Shown here piece after piece: positions 1 to 9,400 of a DNA stretch of 64,000 bases. This stretch comes from Oreocharis arfaki (taxonomy: Eukaryota; Chordata; Aves; Passeriformes; Paramythiidae), in assembly GCA_013398015.1 (NCBI GenBank), contig VZRR01012716.1, positions 928,354 through 992,353 on the forward strand, in the 5' to 3' direction. A model generated the notes under the pieces. It saw only the letters and a list, made by a program, of their open reading frames with translations, made no database searches and was not told the origin of the DNA. The position numbers and the translations under genes are program-made. Positions within the stretch are counted from its first letter, which is position 1. Each line of letters opens with the position of its first letter.

Positions 1-623
1 CTGAGAGACATAAATTGTCTCACTTTCTAAAGCTGCTGAGAAATTTTACAGGGAAAAGACTAAACAATATAAATCATGAAATTTAACAGCGCAGTGAGGC
101 CTGTAATACCAGGTGGGTTCACTTCCGTGTTCTGCTAATCTCTGATCCCTTGAAAACAAGAAACAGGGATCACTGAGGGAATGAAATATGGTGAACAAGA
201 AAAGTATCTGCCTTAACAACTACAGGAAATCAGAAACAGGGCATTTTTAGAAATGATTTTTTGTTTTAGTCAGATAACTCAAGAGAACCTGTTTCCTAAA
301 ATATATGGGAATGTGGTCTCCCATTCAAGAACCAAATCAAGGTCTCTAGCTCATAAGCTACAGGAACACTGTGGTCACAAAATTCCTGAAACATGAATGC
401 CAATTAAAAGAAAAAAGGGAAAAAAACTCCCAAACCATGCTACAAGCAGCTTAAATTAACTGGAACCCAGGTGTATTAACTGGGATCCTGCAGGAGTCAA
501 GGTCTACTGCAGCTTTCTTTCCTGAATTACTGCAGAGGCATCACAAGCTGTTTAATTCTGTAACTTTTATCAAAAAATTTAAAGGTTTAGCTCTCTCATC
601 ACATATTCTGTTAATAAACTTAC
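1..623. other. RPS21: RPS21 intron 3 (partial)
   Basis: AT-rich sequence downstream of the exon 3 donor. I see no exon matching the rest of eS21, no repeat family and no snoRNA: a GTGATGA box C at ~595-601 on the minus strand lacks a following CTGA box D. Confidence 0.6.
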
Positions 624-687
624 CTCAGAAATGTTTATCTGAATGGAAGCATGATCCTTAGCACCAATGATTCGGTTGCTGGCAGAG
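624..687 (-). CDS. RPS21: RPS21 exon 3
   Basis: This 64-base exon completes Cys17 and encodes residues 18-38, ending exactly on a codon (GAG). It is flanked by an AG acceptor at 688-689 and GTAAGT at 618-623. The residues INIS replace the MNVA usual in mammals, a conservative difference. Confidence 0.92.
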
Positions 688-1861
688 CTAAAGGAACAAA
701 ACAGGATAGATTTAAAGAAAAGGAAACAGGCAGTGACAGTGACAAAAAAAGATACTGGAGCAAATTAAAACTGCACAAGAACTTACGACAGTAACAGTTT
801 AAACTTTCATTACTTAGAAGATAAGAATGCAGTTTTAAGTATATTTAAAGGAAATTTTTACTCGGTGGCATCACAGTAATTAGTAAATTATCCCTTCGCT
901 TTGGTTTTTATGTGCCCAGTCCACCCTCATACAGTGCACAGGGCAGTACAGGCATTCAAAACACCCAGAACATTATTTTCTCTTCTAAAATGCAAAAAAT
1001 ACAGTCATCAAGGTAATTAATAAGATTAGTTTCTAGGTCTTTTTCACTGTGAGCCACTACAGCTGTCAAAGACACTCAGGCTGCAAATGCTCAGGAATCA
1101 CAGGCTGTAAAACATATTTTATTTAATCTAATAAAGGTCATACAAATGGCTTATTTTTAGTGACTCTTTTAACACAGACACACACATACTTAGAGAAAGC
1201 TTCTAATTCCATTTCCTAAAACACCAAAATCACACTTATGATGTGCCATCACGACAACCTGTGATTATTGAACAGGTTTAACTACAACAACTTGCAGCGC
1301 AGACCATGGAAACACTTGTATCCCACAAACACCCATTTATTTTTTATATGAACCAATTTAAGAAGAAATTCTTCCCTGTGAGGGTGAGGAGGCCCTGGCA
1401 CAGGGTGCCTGGAGAAACTGTGGCTGCCCCATCCCTGGAAGTGTCCAAGGCCAGGCTGGATGGGGCTTGGAGCAGCCTGGGACAGTGGAAGGTGTCCCTG
1501 CCCATGGCAGGGGGTGGAATGGGATGAGCTTTAAGTTCCCTTTCACCCCACACCATTCTGTGGTTCCATGTGCTGTCAGTGCTGGTGCAAGACCGACAGT
1601 TTTGAGAACAGAAGGTGCAAAGTGTTCTCCTCAACTTTAGTCTTTGCTTCACATACTTTACATAAAGCGTTTAAAAATACAGCAACTGACAAAAAAGTTA
1701 TTTTTTTTCTTTTCCCCCACAGATATTCGCTGCTACAAAAAGCCCCTTTGCAAGGGCTGCAGAGGCCTCGGGGGCGACTCCAGGCCCGGCCCGGCCCGGC
1801 CTCCCGCTATCCATTTCCGAGGGACATAAAGGTCCACGAACTCCCCGGCGTCGTTCTGCAT
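624..1861 (-). CDS. RPS21: 40S ribosomal protein S21 (eS21), 5' part, gene runs off the left edge
   Basis: eS21 is a small structural protein of the 40S ribosomal subunit, located near uS2, and acts in the cytosol. Two coding exons are visible. Exon 2 (1812-1861) starts at an ATG and reads MQNDAGEFVDLYVPRK plus two bases of the next codon. Exon 3 (624-687) completes that Cys codon and reads SASNRIIGAKDHASIQ then INISE. Together they give residues 1-38 of a protein usually about 83 aa long; the remainder must lie left of position 1, since I find no match in 1-623. The residues agree with the near-invariant vertebrate N-terminus. Exon 3 has a good acceptor (ccttt-ag) and donor (gtaagt). Exon 2 has a good acceptor, but its donor position reads GATAGC rather than GT. 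The presence of introns argues against a processed pseudogene. Identity is very secure; function of this exact allele is slightly uncertain because of the donor. Confidence 0.93.
688..1811. other. RPS21: RPS21 intron 2
   Basis: AT-rich intron between exons 2 and 3. It contains one plus-oriented CR1 3' fragment (listed separately); nothing else was recognised. Confidence 0.65.
1345..1572 (+). mobile_element. CR1 LINE 3' fragment
   Basis: The sequence has the CR1 3' signature: a GAGGGTGAGGAGGCCCTGGC-like block, then GGCTTGGAGCAGCCTGG, GGTGTCCCTGCCCATGGCAG and an ATTCTGTGGTTCC tail. It is the same subfamily as the copy at 61840-62076. It lies within RPS21 intron 2, opposite to the gene. Confidence 0.85.
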
Positions 1862-1874
1862 CTCGTCCTGGTCC
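1812..1874 (-). CDS. RPS21: RPS21 exon 2 (contains the start codon)
   Basis: The acceptor is the CAGCAG at 1875-1880, which leaves 13 bases of 5' UTR before the ATG at 1859-1861. The coding part is 1812-1861 and ends in codon phase 2 (TG of Cys17). The next intron bases on the minus strand are GATAGC, not GT. The double CAG makes a 3-base shift of the acceptor possible without coding effect. Confidence 0.88.
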
Positions 1875-1903
1875 CTGCTGAGGCACTAAGCAGAAACACC
1901 TGG

Positions 1904-2190
1904 AAGAATTATGGAATACCGCGAGTTGGAAGGGACCCACAAGGATCATCGAGTCCACGTCCTGGCCCTGCACAGACACCCCCACAGTCCCACCCTGTGC
2001 ATCCCTGAGAGCGGTGTCCAAATGCTCCTGCAGCTCTGGCAGCCCTGGGGCCGTGCCCATTCCCTGGAGAGCCTGGGCAGTGCCCAGCACCCTCTGGGGG
2101 AAGACCCTTTCCCCAGTATCCACCCTAGCCCTCCCTGACACAGCTCCAGCCCTTCCATCGGGTCCTGTCGCTGGCCACAGCGACCAGAGC
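1904..2190 (-). mobile_element. CR1 LINE 3' fragment, same strand as RPS21
   Basis: On the minus strand it ends in the CR1 3' motif (GTGGACTCGATGATCC, then CCCTTCCAACTC and a degenerate ATTCCATAATTC tail). The plus strand shows the reverse-complement hallmark blocks, including CCTTCCATCGGGTCCTGTCG near 2150-2169. Its 3' end lies about 30 bases from the exon 2 acceptor, in intron 1. Confidence 0.8.
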
Positions 2191-2319
2191 TGCCCCCGCC
2201 GTGAGGTGATGCTGGAGCCCGGCCGGGCCCAGAGGCGGAGCCCTGAAGCCGGACCCCGCTGCAGAGCCGCTCCCGGCCCCAGCATCACTCCTGGAGCTCG
2301 GCCGCCATCGGCCCCGCCA

Positions 2320-2460
2320 CCGCTCCCATCGCTCCCATCGCCCCCATCGCCTCGGGCCCCGCCGCCATGGCTCCCATCGCCCCCATCGCCTCGGGCCCCG
2401 CCGCCATCGCTCCCATCGCCCCCATCGCCTCGGGCCCCGCCGCCATGGCTCCCACCTCGC
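2320..2460. repeat. 39-bp GC-rich tandem repeat in RPS21 intron 1
   Basis: Three nearly perfect 39-base copies (2331-2369, 2370-2408, 2409-2447) are flanked by partial copies. Each unit carries GCCGCCATGG or GCCGCCATCG, which resembles the YY1 motif (CGCCAT). The array begins within about 10 bases of the exon 1 donor, inside intron 1. Confidence 0.85.
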
Positions 2461-2484
2461 GCGCGGCCGGGCGGAAAGGAAAGG
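2456..2484 (-). promoter_or_regulatory. RPS21: RPS21 transcription start / non-coding exon 1 with TOP motif
   Basis: On the minus strand an uninterrupted pyrimidine run (CCCTTTCCTTTCC, about 2473-2485) is followed by a short GC-rich stretch that ends at GCGAG/GTGGGA, a plausible donor (donor bases 2450-2455). This is the terminal-oligopyrimidine start plus short non-coding first exon typical of vertebrate ribosomal protein genes, and implies translational control through mTOR/LARP1. The exact start base is inferred. It lies 580 bases upstream of exon 2 in the correct orientation. Confidence 0.6.
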
Positions 2485-2489
2485 GCGGG

Positions 2490-2570
2490 ACCGGATGCGG
2501 AAATACGTCAAAGGATCCGAAGCGCTTCCTGCGCATCCGCCTGACGTCACCGCGCGGGCCATGGCGGCGC
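2490..2570. promoter_or_regulatory. CpG-island core promoter with CRE, NRF1-like, ETS-like and YY1-like sites
   Basis: Immediately upstream of the RPS21 start lie an ETS-like GCGGAAAT (2497-2504), a half CRE TACGTCA (2504-2510), an NRF1-like TGCGCATCCGC (2530-2540), a full palindromic CRE TGACGTCA (2542-2549) and a YY1-like GCCATGGCGGC (from ~2559). The mix is typical of housekeeping, often bidirectional, promoters. No convincing plus-strand gene follows: the open frame from 2561 is low-complexity Gly/Pro/Ala. Confidence 0.5.
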
Positions 2571-2764
2571 CGGGCCGCGGCCCCGGGGGAGGCAGCGCGG
2601 GGCCGGCCCAACTCCGGCCGGGGGGATCCGCCCTGCAGGGCCCCGCCAGCGCCCCCAGCACCGCGTGCCCCCCATGGGGAGAGGGCATGGGGCCAGGCGC
2701 GTCTCCCCCCCGGGACAGCCCCTCGTTAGGGAGGGTCCCAGCGCCGCACACCTGAGGGCGCCTC

Positions 2765-2903
2765 TCAGGGGACACATTCCAAACGCACCTGGGCGCGTCC
2801 CCGTGGCACCTGCTCCAGGTGACCCTCCCGCGCCAGGTGGGTGGGGCTGGATGATCTCCAGAGGTCCCTTCGCTCCTGAACCTGTCTGTGATTCTATGAC
2901 CAG
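2765..2903 (+). mobile_element. CR1 LINE short 3' fragment
   Basis: It contains GGGGCTGGATGATCTCCAGA, GGTCCCTTC and a TGATTCTATGACC end, the canonical terminal CR1 blocks. It sits between the RPS21 promoter and the next CR1. Confidence 0.75.
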
Positions 2904-2974
2904 GCCACCCCGGCACCCTCACAGAAACCCGAAAGACCCTTCCGAGCTCCCGGAGAGGGTCCAGTGGAGGCCAC

Positions 2975-3377
2975 AACGATGAGAAGGGGTCTGGAGCATC
3001 TCTCTTACGAGGAGAGATTCTGAAGGAGGCGGGCCTGTTTAGTCTGGAGAAGACTGAGAAGGCATCTCCTCAATCCGTACAAATACCTCCAAGAGGTGCC
3101 AGAAAATGCTGCCAGACTCTTTTCAGTGGTGCCCAGTGACAGGACAAGGAGAAATGGACATGACCTAAAACACAAGAGATTCCACCTGAACCTGAGGAAG
3201 AATTTTCCACTAAGGGTCACAGATCACTGAAACAGGTGCCCAGGGACATCAGGGAGTCTCCATCTCTGGAAACATTTCAAACCCACCTGGACAGATTCCT
3301 GTGACCTGCCTTAGCAGCAGGGGTCAGACTGGACGATCTCCAGAGGGCCCTTCCAACGCCACCCATTCTGTTATTCC
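2975..3377 (+). mobile_element. CR1 LINE 3' fragment (~400 bp)
   Basis: Sense-orientation CR1 blocks appear in order: GGAGAAGACTGAGAAGGCAT, the TGACAGGACAAGGAGAAATGG block, CACCTGAACCTGAGGAAGAA, CAGGTGCCCAGGGACATCAG, ACTGGACGATCTCCAGAGG, and the terminal CCCATTCTGTTATTCC. Confidence 0.88.
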
Positions 3378-3399
3378 AAAATGAGACATTTGGTTACAA

Positions 3400-6288
3400 A
3401 CCGTGTATGAAAACAGGTTTTATTTCACAGCATCTTAATTTCACAGAAGAAAACAAACAAACAAAAAAACCCCGAAACAGGCTACAACTCAAGACTTTTA
3501 AATAATGGAATATGACAAAACCAGAAGAGTTTTTGTTTACAGGAAAATGTACAGGCTCTTCTCAAGAGACTTCTCCGTGCTGAGCCACCCCAGCAGCACC
3601 CTCACAAAGCACCAGACCCCCCCCTCGGTGTAAAACCTGTTTCTCTTCAGAGGAAGAGGAGTTTGGCTGTGCAGATCGGGGTCTGGCTTTGGGTCCCGCG
3701 TTCAGTTTGCGAACAGACAGGTACTGATAGTCCTTTACCACACGGTGGCAGCTTTTAGGTGAAAAGAGAGAGATTCCCACACAGGACTGCAAGCTGCGCT
3801 CTGGAAACGGGAAAACCGGCAGGCAAACGCACAGGGAGGGGGTGCTGGATCCCTGCAGAAGGGCTGTTCCTGCACAGACACACGAGGTACCCCGTGGACA
3901 AGCCCCAGGCTCTGGGCAGCATCACCAGACAAGGCTGGCGCAGCCCTCGCTGCCCTGCGTCATCCTTGGCCCGTGCTCCCAGCAGCTTCTGAACTCAAGT
4001 GTGTGCCCAAGCCAAGTTCTAGAATGACTATTAGACAACATTCAGCATTCTGTAATTTAATGCTCCTTTATCCCAGTTTGTTCTCCTGGAAGAAAACAAA
4101 AGCTTGCCGGTTTTATGACGTAAACCCGCAGATCCTGGGAGTGTAATTACAGCCCAAGTGGCCACTTGAACTAGACAAACTTCCACTGAATAGAGACTGC
4201 AAAGTGTTGCAAACCAAAGTGCGTTTTGTTCCCTTAGATGGTGAGAAAGGAAAGTTAATTTTGTTACAGAAAACTCTTTATACACTAAATAAAGAAGTTT
4301 CCAGAGAAAGACACTTTTGGATTTCATTCATATTAACCAAGCTGTTCTGTGAGAAATTTCTTTGCTCTGTTGTACCTCTGTCCCCTCCACAATGCCTTGG
4401 GAAGTGGTGGACCACCTCAGCTGTCTGCACCACTGTTTGCTCATTTGGAGGCTCATTACACACTAGATGTTTAGTACATGACTATTTCTGCATGCAAGGA
4501 CAGTTATATTCAGTAGAAAGTTTAACTAGTAGGCAATTTTTTAAAACCTTTTGGAAGATAACTGGCAAGCTTATTGTCTAAGCTATTAGCTACCATCTCA
4601 TTTCTGGAGACTGGAAAGTCCTTCTGTGTTAGAGAAATCACAAGCATATTAAATTTTTACACAAAGAATTTGAAGCTACATACAGCTGAACACAGTTACA
4701 AAAGATCTGATAGTCACTGTAATTATTCTATATGAAAAATACACTTTGAGCCCCACTCAGAGGAAGGGGCTCCAGTAAAGTTTGCTGCAATTCTAATGAA
4801 GCCAAATTAGCTTCTGACAAAACACAGCTGAAAAGCAAAGTTCAGCTTTGGTTTTGGCTACAACCTATATTTAATACAAGGAACAGGAATTTACATTACT
4901 TTACATATTAGATAGCAAGTCCCTGATCTCAGCATGAGGTCAGGTAGTTTTTGAGTCAAATTTAAATTACAACTTTCTCAGAATAACCAAGTATCACTTT
5001 TGTTCCTTGCAAACTTGTATCATAATATTGCTTCAGAAAATAAACCCAAGAGCCAATACCACAGAAGGTTCCACATATAACAGTAAGAATTCATTCCCAA
5101 CCTGGATACTGTAAAAATGAAGGAAGGAACAGCTAATGGGCAGAGAAGTTATTTAAGCTCTGTGTATGCACTAGAGCGCTGCTGGGCACCAGCCAGGAGT
5201 GGCTGCTCAGATGTGCAAGAAATGCCAGTTTTACAAGGACCATCACAGTGATGCAACGCTTGGAAGAACAGAGAGTAAAAAAAGTAGCATTTTAAATACC
5301 GAGCATGCTTTGTTTCATTGGCTTCCTGTGGCAGCAGTAACTCTACTGGCCCCATATTTGCTCAGATAAGACCATATATAATACAGTCATACTAAAAAAG
5401 GTGCTTATTTCAGGCTACGGAACAGTGAAACAAATAAAACCCCCTAAATGATACATTTGACAGCAAATTGCTCTTAGTTGAGTGCTAATCTTCCACTCAA
5501 GAGTGAATTAGGACGGCAGTCACTTCCCAGCTACCTCACTCAACGTGTGGTACTTCATGACAGGTTTTCAAACCACCTTTCCTTCCTAAGTAAAATGTAT
5601 ATTTTTAAGGTATTTATAGTAAATAAATTGAAATGGAGTAATTTCAATCTCGCTACTTACAGATCACAGAATAGATGCCCTGTATATTATCAGTGCAGAT
5701 ATACTGGAATTGTTCTCCTTGTATGCAAGGCCAATGCAGGTAAAGAATAAATGGCTATACAAATTCAGGATTCCCCACTAAATAACAGAACTAACTTAAA
5801 AAGCACTGGTACCAGACCAGCCAGTTTTTAGGCACATCTTTAAAAAAATAAAGTATGCATTTCATTAATGTAAAAATGTGAGAAGGTTCTTAGAAACATC
5901 TGAACTCTATGGTGCACTGGAATGGAAATGATGTTCCTTCAGTTTCAAGGAATACAATAAAGACGTAAAACAAAAGAAAAAGAACCAATACCATAGTATT
6001 CTTCATAGGGAAGAACAGTTTCAGTAAAACCAGGAAGATAAATAAGGAATAATAAGCAGCCATGACAGCTGACTGGTGAATATTTGTGCTTTAAATGTCC
6101 AAAAGAAAACAAAAGTTCAATAACTCTTCTCGTACCATCCCCCAGACTTGGCATCTGTGTCCATAGACCTCAACAGTTCCCAACACCCTGCAGCCTTCCC
6201 AACGAGCTGGAGCCAGTGGCACCTCCACCAGCATCATCCCGGGATGTGATCCCAGCACGGCTGGATGCCGGCTGGGACGGAGCTTTGG
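3400..6288 (-). other. CABLES2: Probable CABLES2 3' UTR
   Basis: Continuous non-coding, AT-rich sequence follows the CABLES2 stop codon on the minus strand. An AATAAA (3419-3424) lies just before the CR1 block and could mark the distal end; ATTAAA variants near 4056 and 4868 could give shorter forms. There is no repeat in this ~2.9 kb stretch and no other gene. Extent is inferred from the signals only. Confidence 0.45.
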
Positions 6289-6429
6289 TTAAGACTGTTG
6301 TGTGAGCCGTCTGTAATGAGGTAAAACTTGGTTTTCAGGGAGATACAGAGCCAGTTCCAAAGCTACGAGGACGGTGAATTCGAAACCGATGAGATCCCTT
6401 CTGTTGAATCTGAATCTCTCTTCTAGTTT
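6289..6429 (-). CDS. CABLES2: CABLES2 exon 10 (C-terminus and stop)
   Basis: Encodes 46 residues, KLEERFRFNRRDLIGFEFTV onward to PHYRRLTQQS, then TAA (6289-6291). Acceptor TGTCACAG. Completes the cyclin fold. Confidence 0.94.
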   Translation of the reverse strand, partial: KLEERFRFNRRDLIGFEFTVLVALELALYLPENQVLPHYRRLTQQS

Positions 6430-9400
6430 CTGTGACAGCGGTAACAAAACAAAACAAAGGAGGGGAGGAAGAATCAGTTAATCCAGGTGATTTCAAGGCA
6501 TGGTTAGATTAAGTCAGTGATGCACAGCCTGAGCTGTATCTTCAGAATCAAAACGTGTTGCCAGAGATCAGAGAAGTAAACCAGCTTATCAGCTCAGCTG
6601 TGACACCCACACAACAGTTACTGCTTCTCAGGCAAACATAGGCAAGTGCAAAAATAACTTTACCGTAGGATCAGTAAGACACTAGCCCGCACCAGGCAGA
6701 TAGTTTTAGTGAATTAAAGAAATTAAGCAAGGAAGAGCCCCTAATGAGACAGAAAGCTGGCTGAAAGAGCTGGTGTTCCATGCAAGCATGTGCCACTGAA
6801 AATCTTGGCTTTAATCTTTGCCTATGAGCTAGGGAGGAGGTTCTGACAACAGCTGGAACAAGGCTCATAGCACTTACATCTATTAGGTGTTTAACTTCGT
6901 GTTTCCTGAGGTCACTGCTGATCTTGGCTGCGAGCAGAACGCAAGCACCAGCACACAGTTTGCGGTTCTGTTTGTTGAGTTTGCCTTGGAGGACGAGCTT
7001 CTCAAAGTAAACATAAGCCATGGAGACAGTCACCGGCTCCAGACTGCACTCCTCACTCAGGTTCCTCATCTCTCTCTTTAAACTGGGAAGAGGAGAAAAG
7101 ACACCCCCCCCAGACATGACATATTTTATTAAACGCTGTAGAAATACTGCAGCACAGCAACTCAGAGGAGCATATGGGCAAGACTCCTATTTGGAAAACC
7201 ATGACAAGTATTATCCTAGAGTGGAAAAACCCCCAGCTGGCAGCAAGCTGGTGCTGATGCACAAACTGATTTCACCTGGCTGGCAATATCCATTGTGGTA
7301 GAACAATTCCTCATCTGCCCATAAACACCAGAGCTTAGCTGCCTCCCTGACACACAGGCTAATGGTGTAGGATTCCTTCTGGGTTCCCAAACTGGTTTGT
7401 GATTCATATCACAAGAGTGAACCACTCTGACCTATAGAAAACCACATCAGAGCCCTGCAGATGACAGCAGCTGCTGCGTAGAGACCTGTCTAGTACACAC
7501 CTTGAGTAAGAGCCAGGTGTGAGGGGGAAGGCAGCCTGCTTTCCACACTTGCCACAGCACCAGCCCTTCACCTCAGCATCAAGGCAGCCTTGGAAGTGGA
7601 GGGTTCCTCTCAGGGCTGCTATCCAGGCTGCACCAGCATGATCTCTGCATGGACACACTGCTCTGAACTGCTGCAAAGAAGAGCATGCAGGACTCAGGCA
7701 GAACAGACTGCCCAAGCAAACCTTCCCCTGGAGCTGAGCTACACCTGGCCCTGGTGACTCAGCAGAATCATGTTTAAGCTGGCTATTTCAGCAGGCTTTG
7801 ATTGCATTAATCTCCCTGTAACACCAGCAAGGTTACAGCTCTCTGAAGGTGCAATAGTACATCTTGCTGAGGAGTGACCAGATGCATTTACTCAAGGATG
7901 AGAAATTCTGTGTAGCCTCCACAAAAAGCTTTTCTTTACCAAATCTCCCCAGATCTAACACTCTTTATCCACAGTTAGAGTCTGTGGTCATCAGTGAGTC
8001 TGGTAATTGAAAGGCAAAAATAGCCAGAGGGCTCAGAAAGCCAATCCAGTTGGAGTGGGACTGCACTGCAGCCAAGCAATCAGGTTACAAGTGTTTGTTT
8101 CAAAGCTAATGCTGCTGCACTGTTAATTGGCTCCCTGTGTTAGTACACCACAGTTGGTGAAACAAAACCCTTTAGGTGGAACTATGAAAGCCAACTGTTA
8201 CCCTTTCTCAGCATCCTAAACATTCCAGTACAGGGCTGTCATCCTACAGTCAGCTCCACTGACAACAGGAGATTAGTGTTTAATCATGTATGCTATTAAT
8301 AGATGGAGTATTTGCTCCATATGAGTGCAGCCTCAGACAGTGTAGATGATGTTCTCATTATTCAAGGCTTATTTCTTACCTCCTAATTTTGCTCAGTGTC
8401 AACTTGATATGAGGAAACTTCTCTCTAAAGGTTTCATTCATATCCTTTTTAAGGTCCGAGGGTTTCACGTACTCTATGACTGTAGTCTGAAATGCAAGAA
8501 ACAAAATTTATCATTTGTCTTGAGAACAGGACTGACAGCCAAACAACTCTTCCAAAAACACTAATGCAAAGGCAAAGCTGAGTTTTATTATTCACAATTT
8601 AACATTTCTGAAGTGTCCCAAAGTTGAATCCCAACTACAGACAAAGGCTTAAAAAATAGTAAGCAAATGGCTACAAGAAGTAAACGACAACATGAAGACA
8701 GGTGTCAGGTTGGCCCTTGACAAGCTCACTGTACAAACTCAACTGCTGATGTTTTTCCTTTTCAGTTATCAGAAAAGCCACAACTTTTTCTTCCTAGGGG
8801 ACTTTTACTTCCTCAAGGAAGCTCTTTATAGGAGGATCTCTCAGGGAGTGTCTCCTCTGTTCAGGTATGCCAGTCACTCACCATGTAAGAGGCAAAGATG
8901 AGAACACGTTTATGTTTTCCACAGGGCCACTGAGGATCATCCAGAAGATTTGGATCATACTCTGCAGCCTCCCCAGCTTCACTTCCTGAGGGAATGAGGA
9001 AAGCACATTGGGTCACCAGATAAAGAGCTTTAAATTCCCTGCTTCCTCTTTAAGAAAGTTTTCAAACAGCAAACATAAAGCATTGGCAGATCTCACGGTA
9101 CAGGCAAATTGCAGCTACAGGCACACGTCTGCATTTCATAAATGCACCAGTCACAAATGAAAACCATTAAATAAATCACACAAACTCTTTCTCCACCACG
9201 TACCCGACACACCCTTTTAGATTTAGTGCAAACTGAGTTTGCATCTACAAACAGATCCAGAAAACAACTGCACAAGACTGAATTCTTTTGCCTATAATAT
9301 AACAAGATAGCAGAGTTGTCAGGTTTGCTCTCTTACACAAGAGAAGGGATTCTTGGCACAAACTCTGGCTTATGCATTGTTACTGTGCTAGAAGGCAGGG

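Noticed and set aside
590..605. C/D-box snoRNA in RPS21 intron 3
   Set aside because: A GTGATGA-like box C is present on the minus strand but there is no CTGA box D in the following ~120 bases.
1698..2288. 196-codon minus-strand open frame over RPS21 exon 2
   Set aside because: It is in a different frame from the conserved MQNDAGEF sequence and is largely CR1.
2125..2976. 283-codon minus-strand open frame
   Set aside because: Runs through the 39-bp repeat, the CpG island and two CR1 fragments; low-complexity Arg/Gly/Pro composition.
4204..4581. 125-codon plus-strand open frame
   Set aside because: Lies in the probable CABLES2 3' UTR, no recognised domain, no splice or promoter context.
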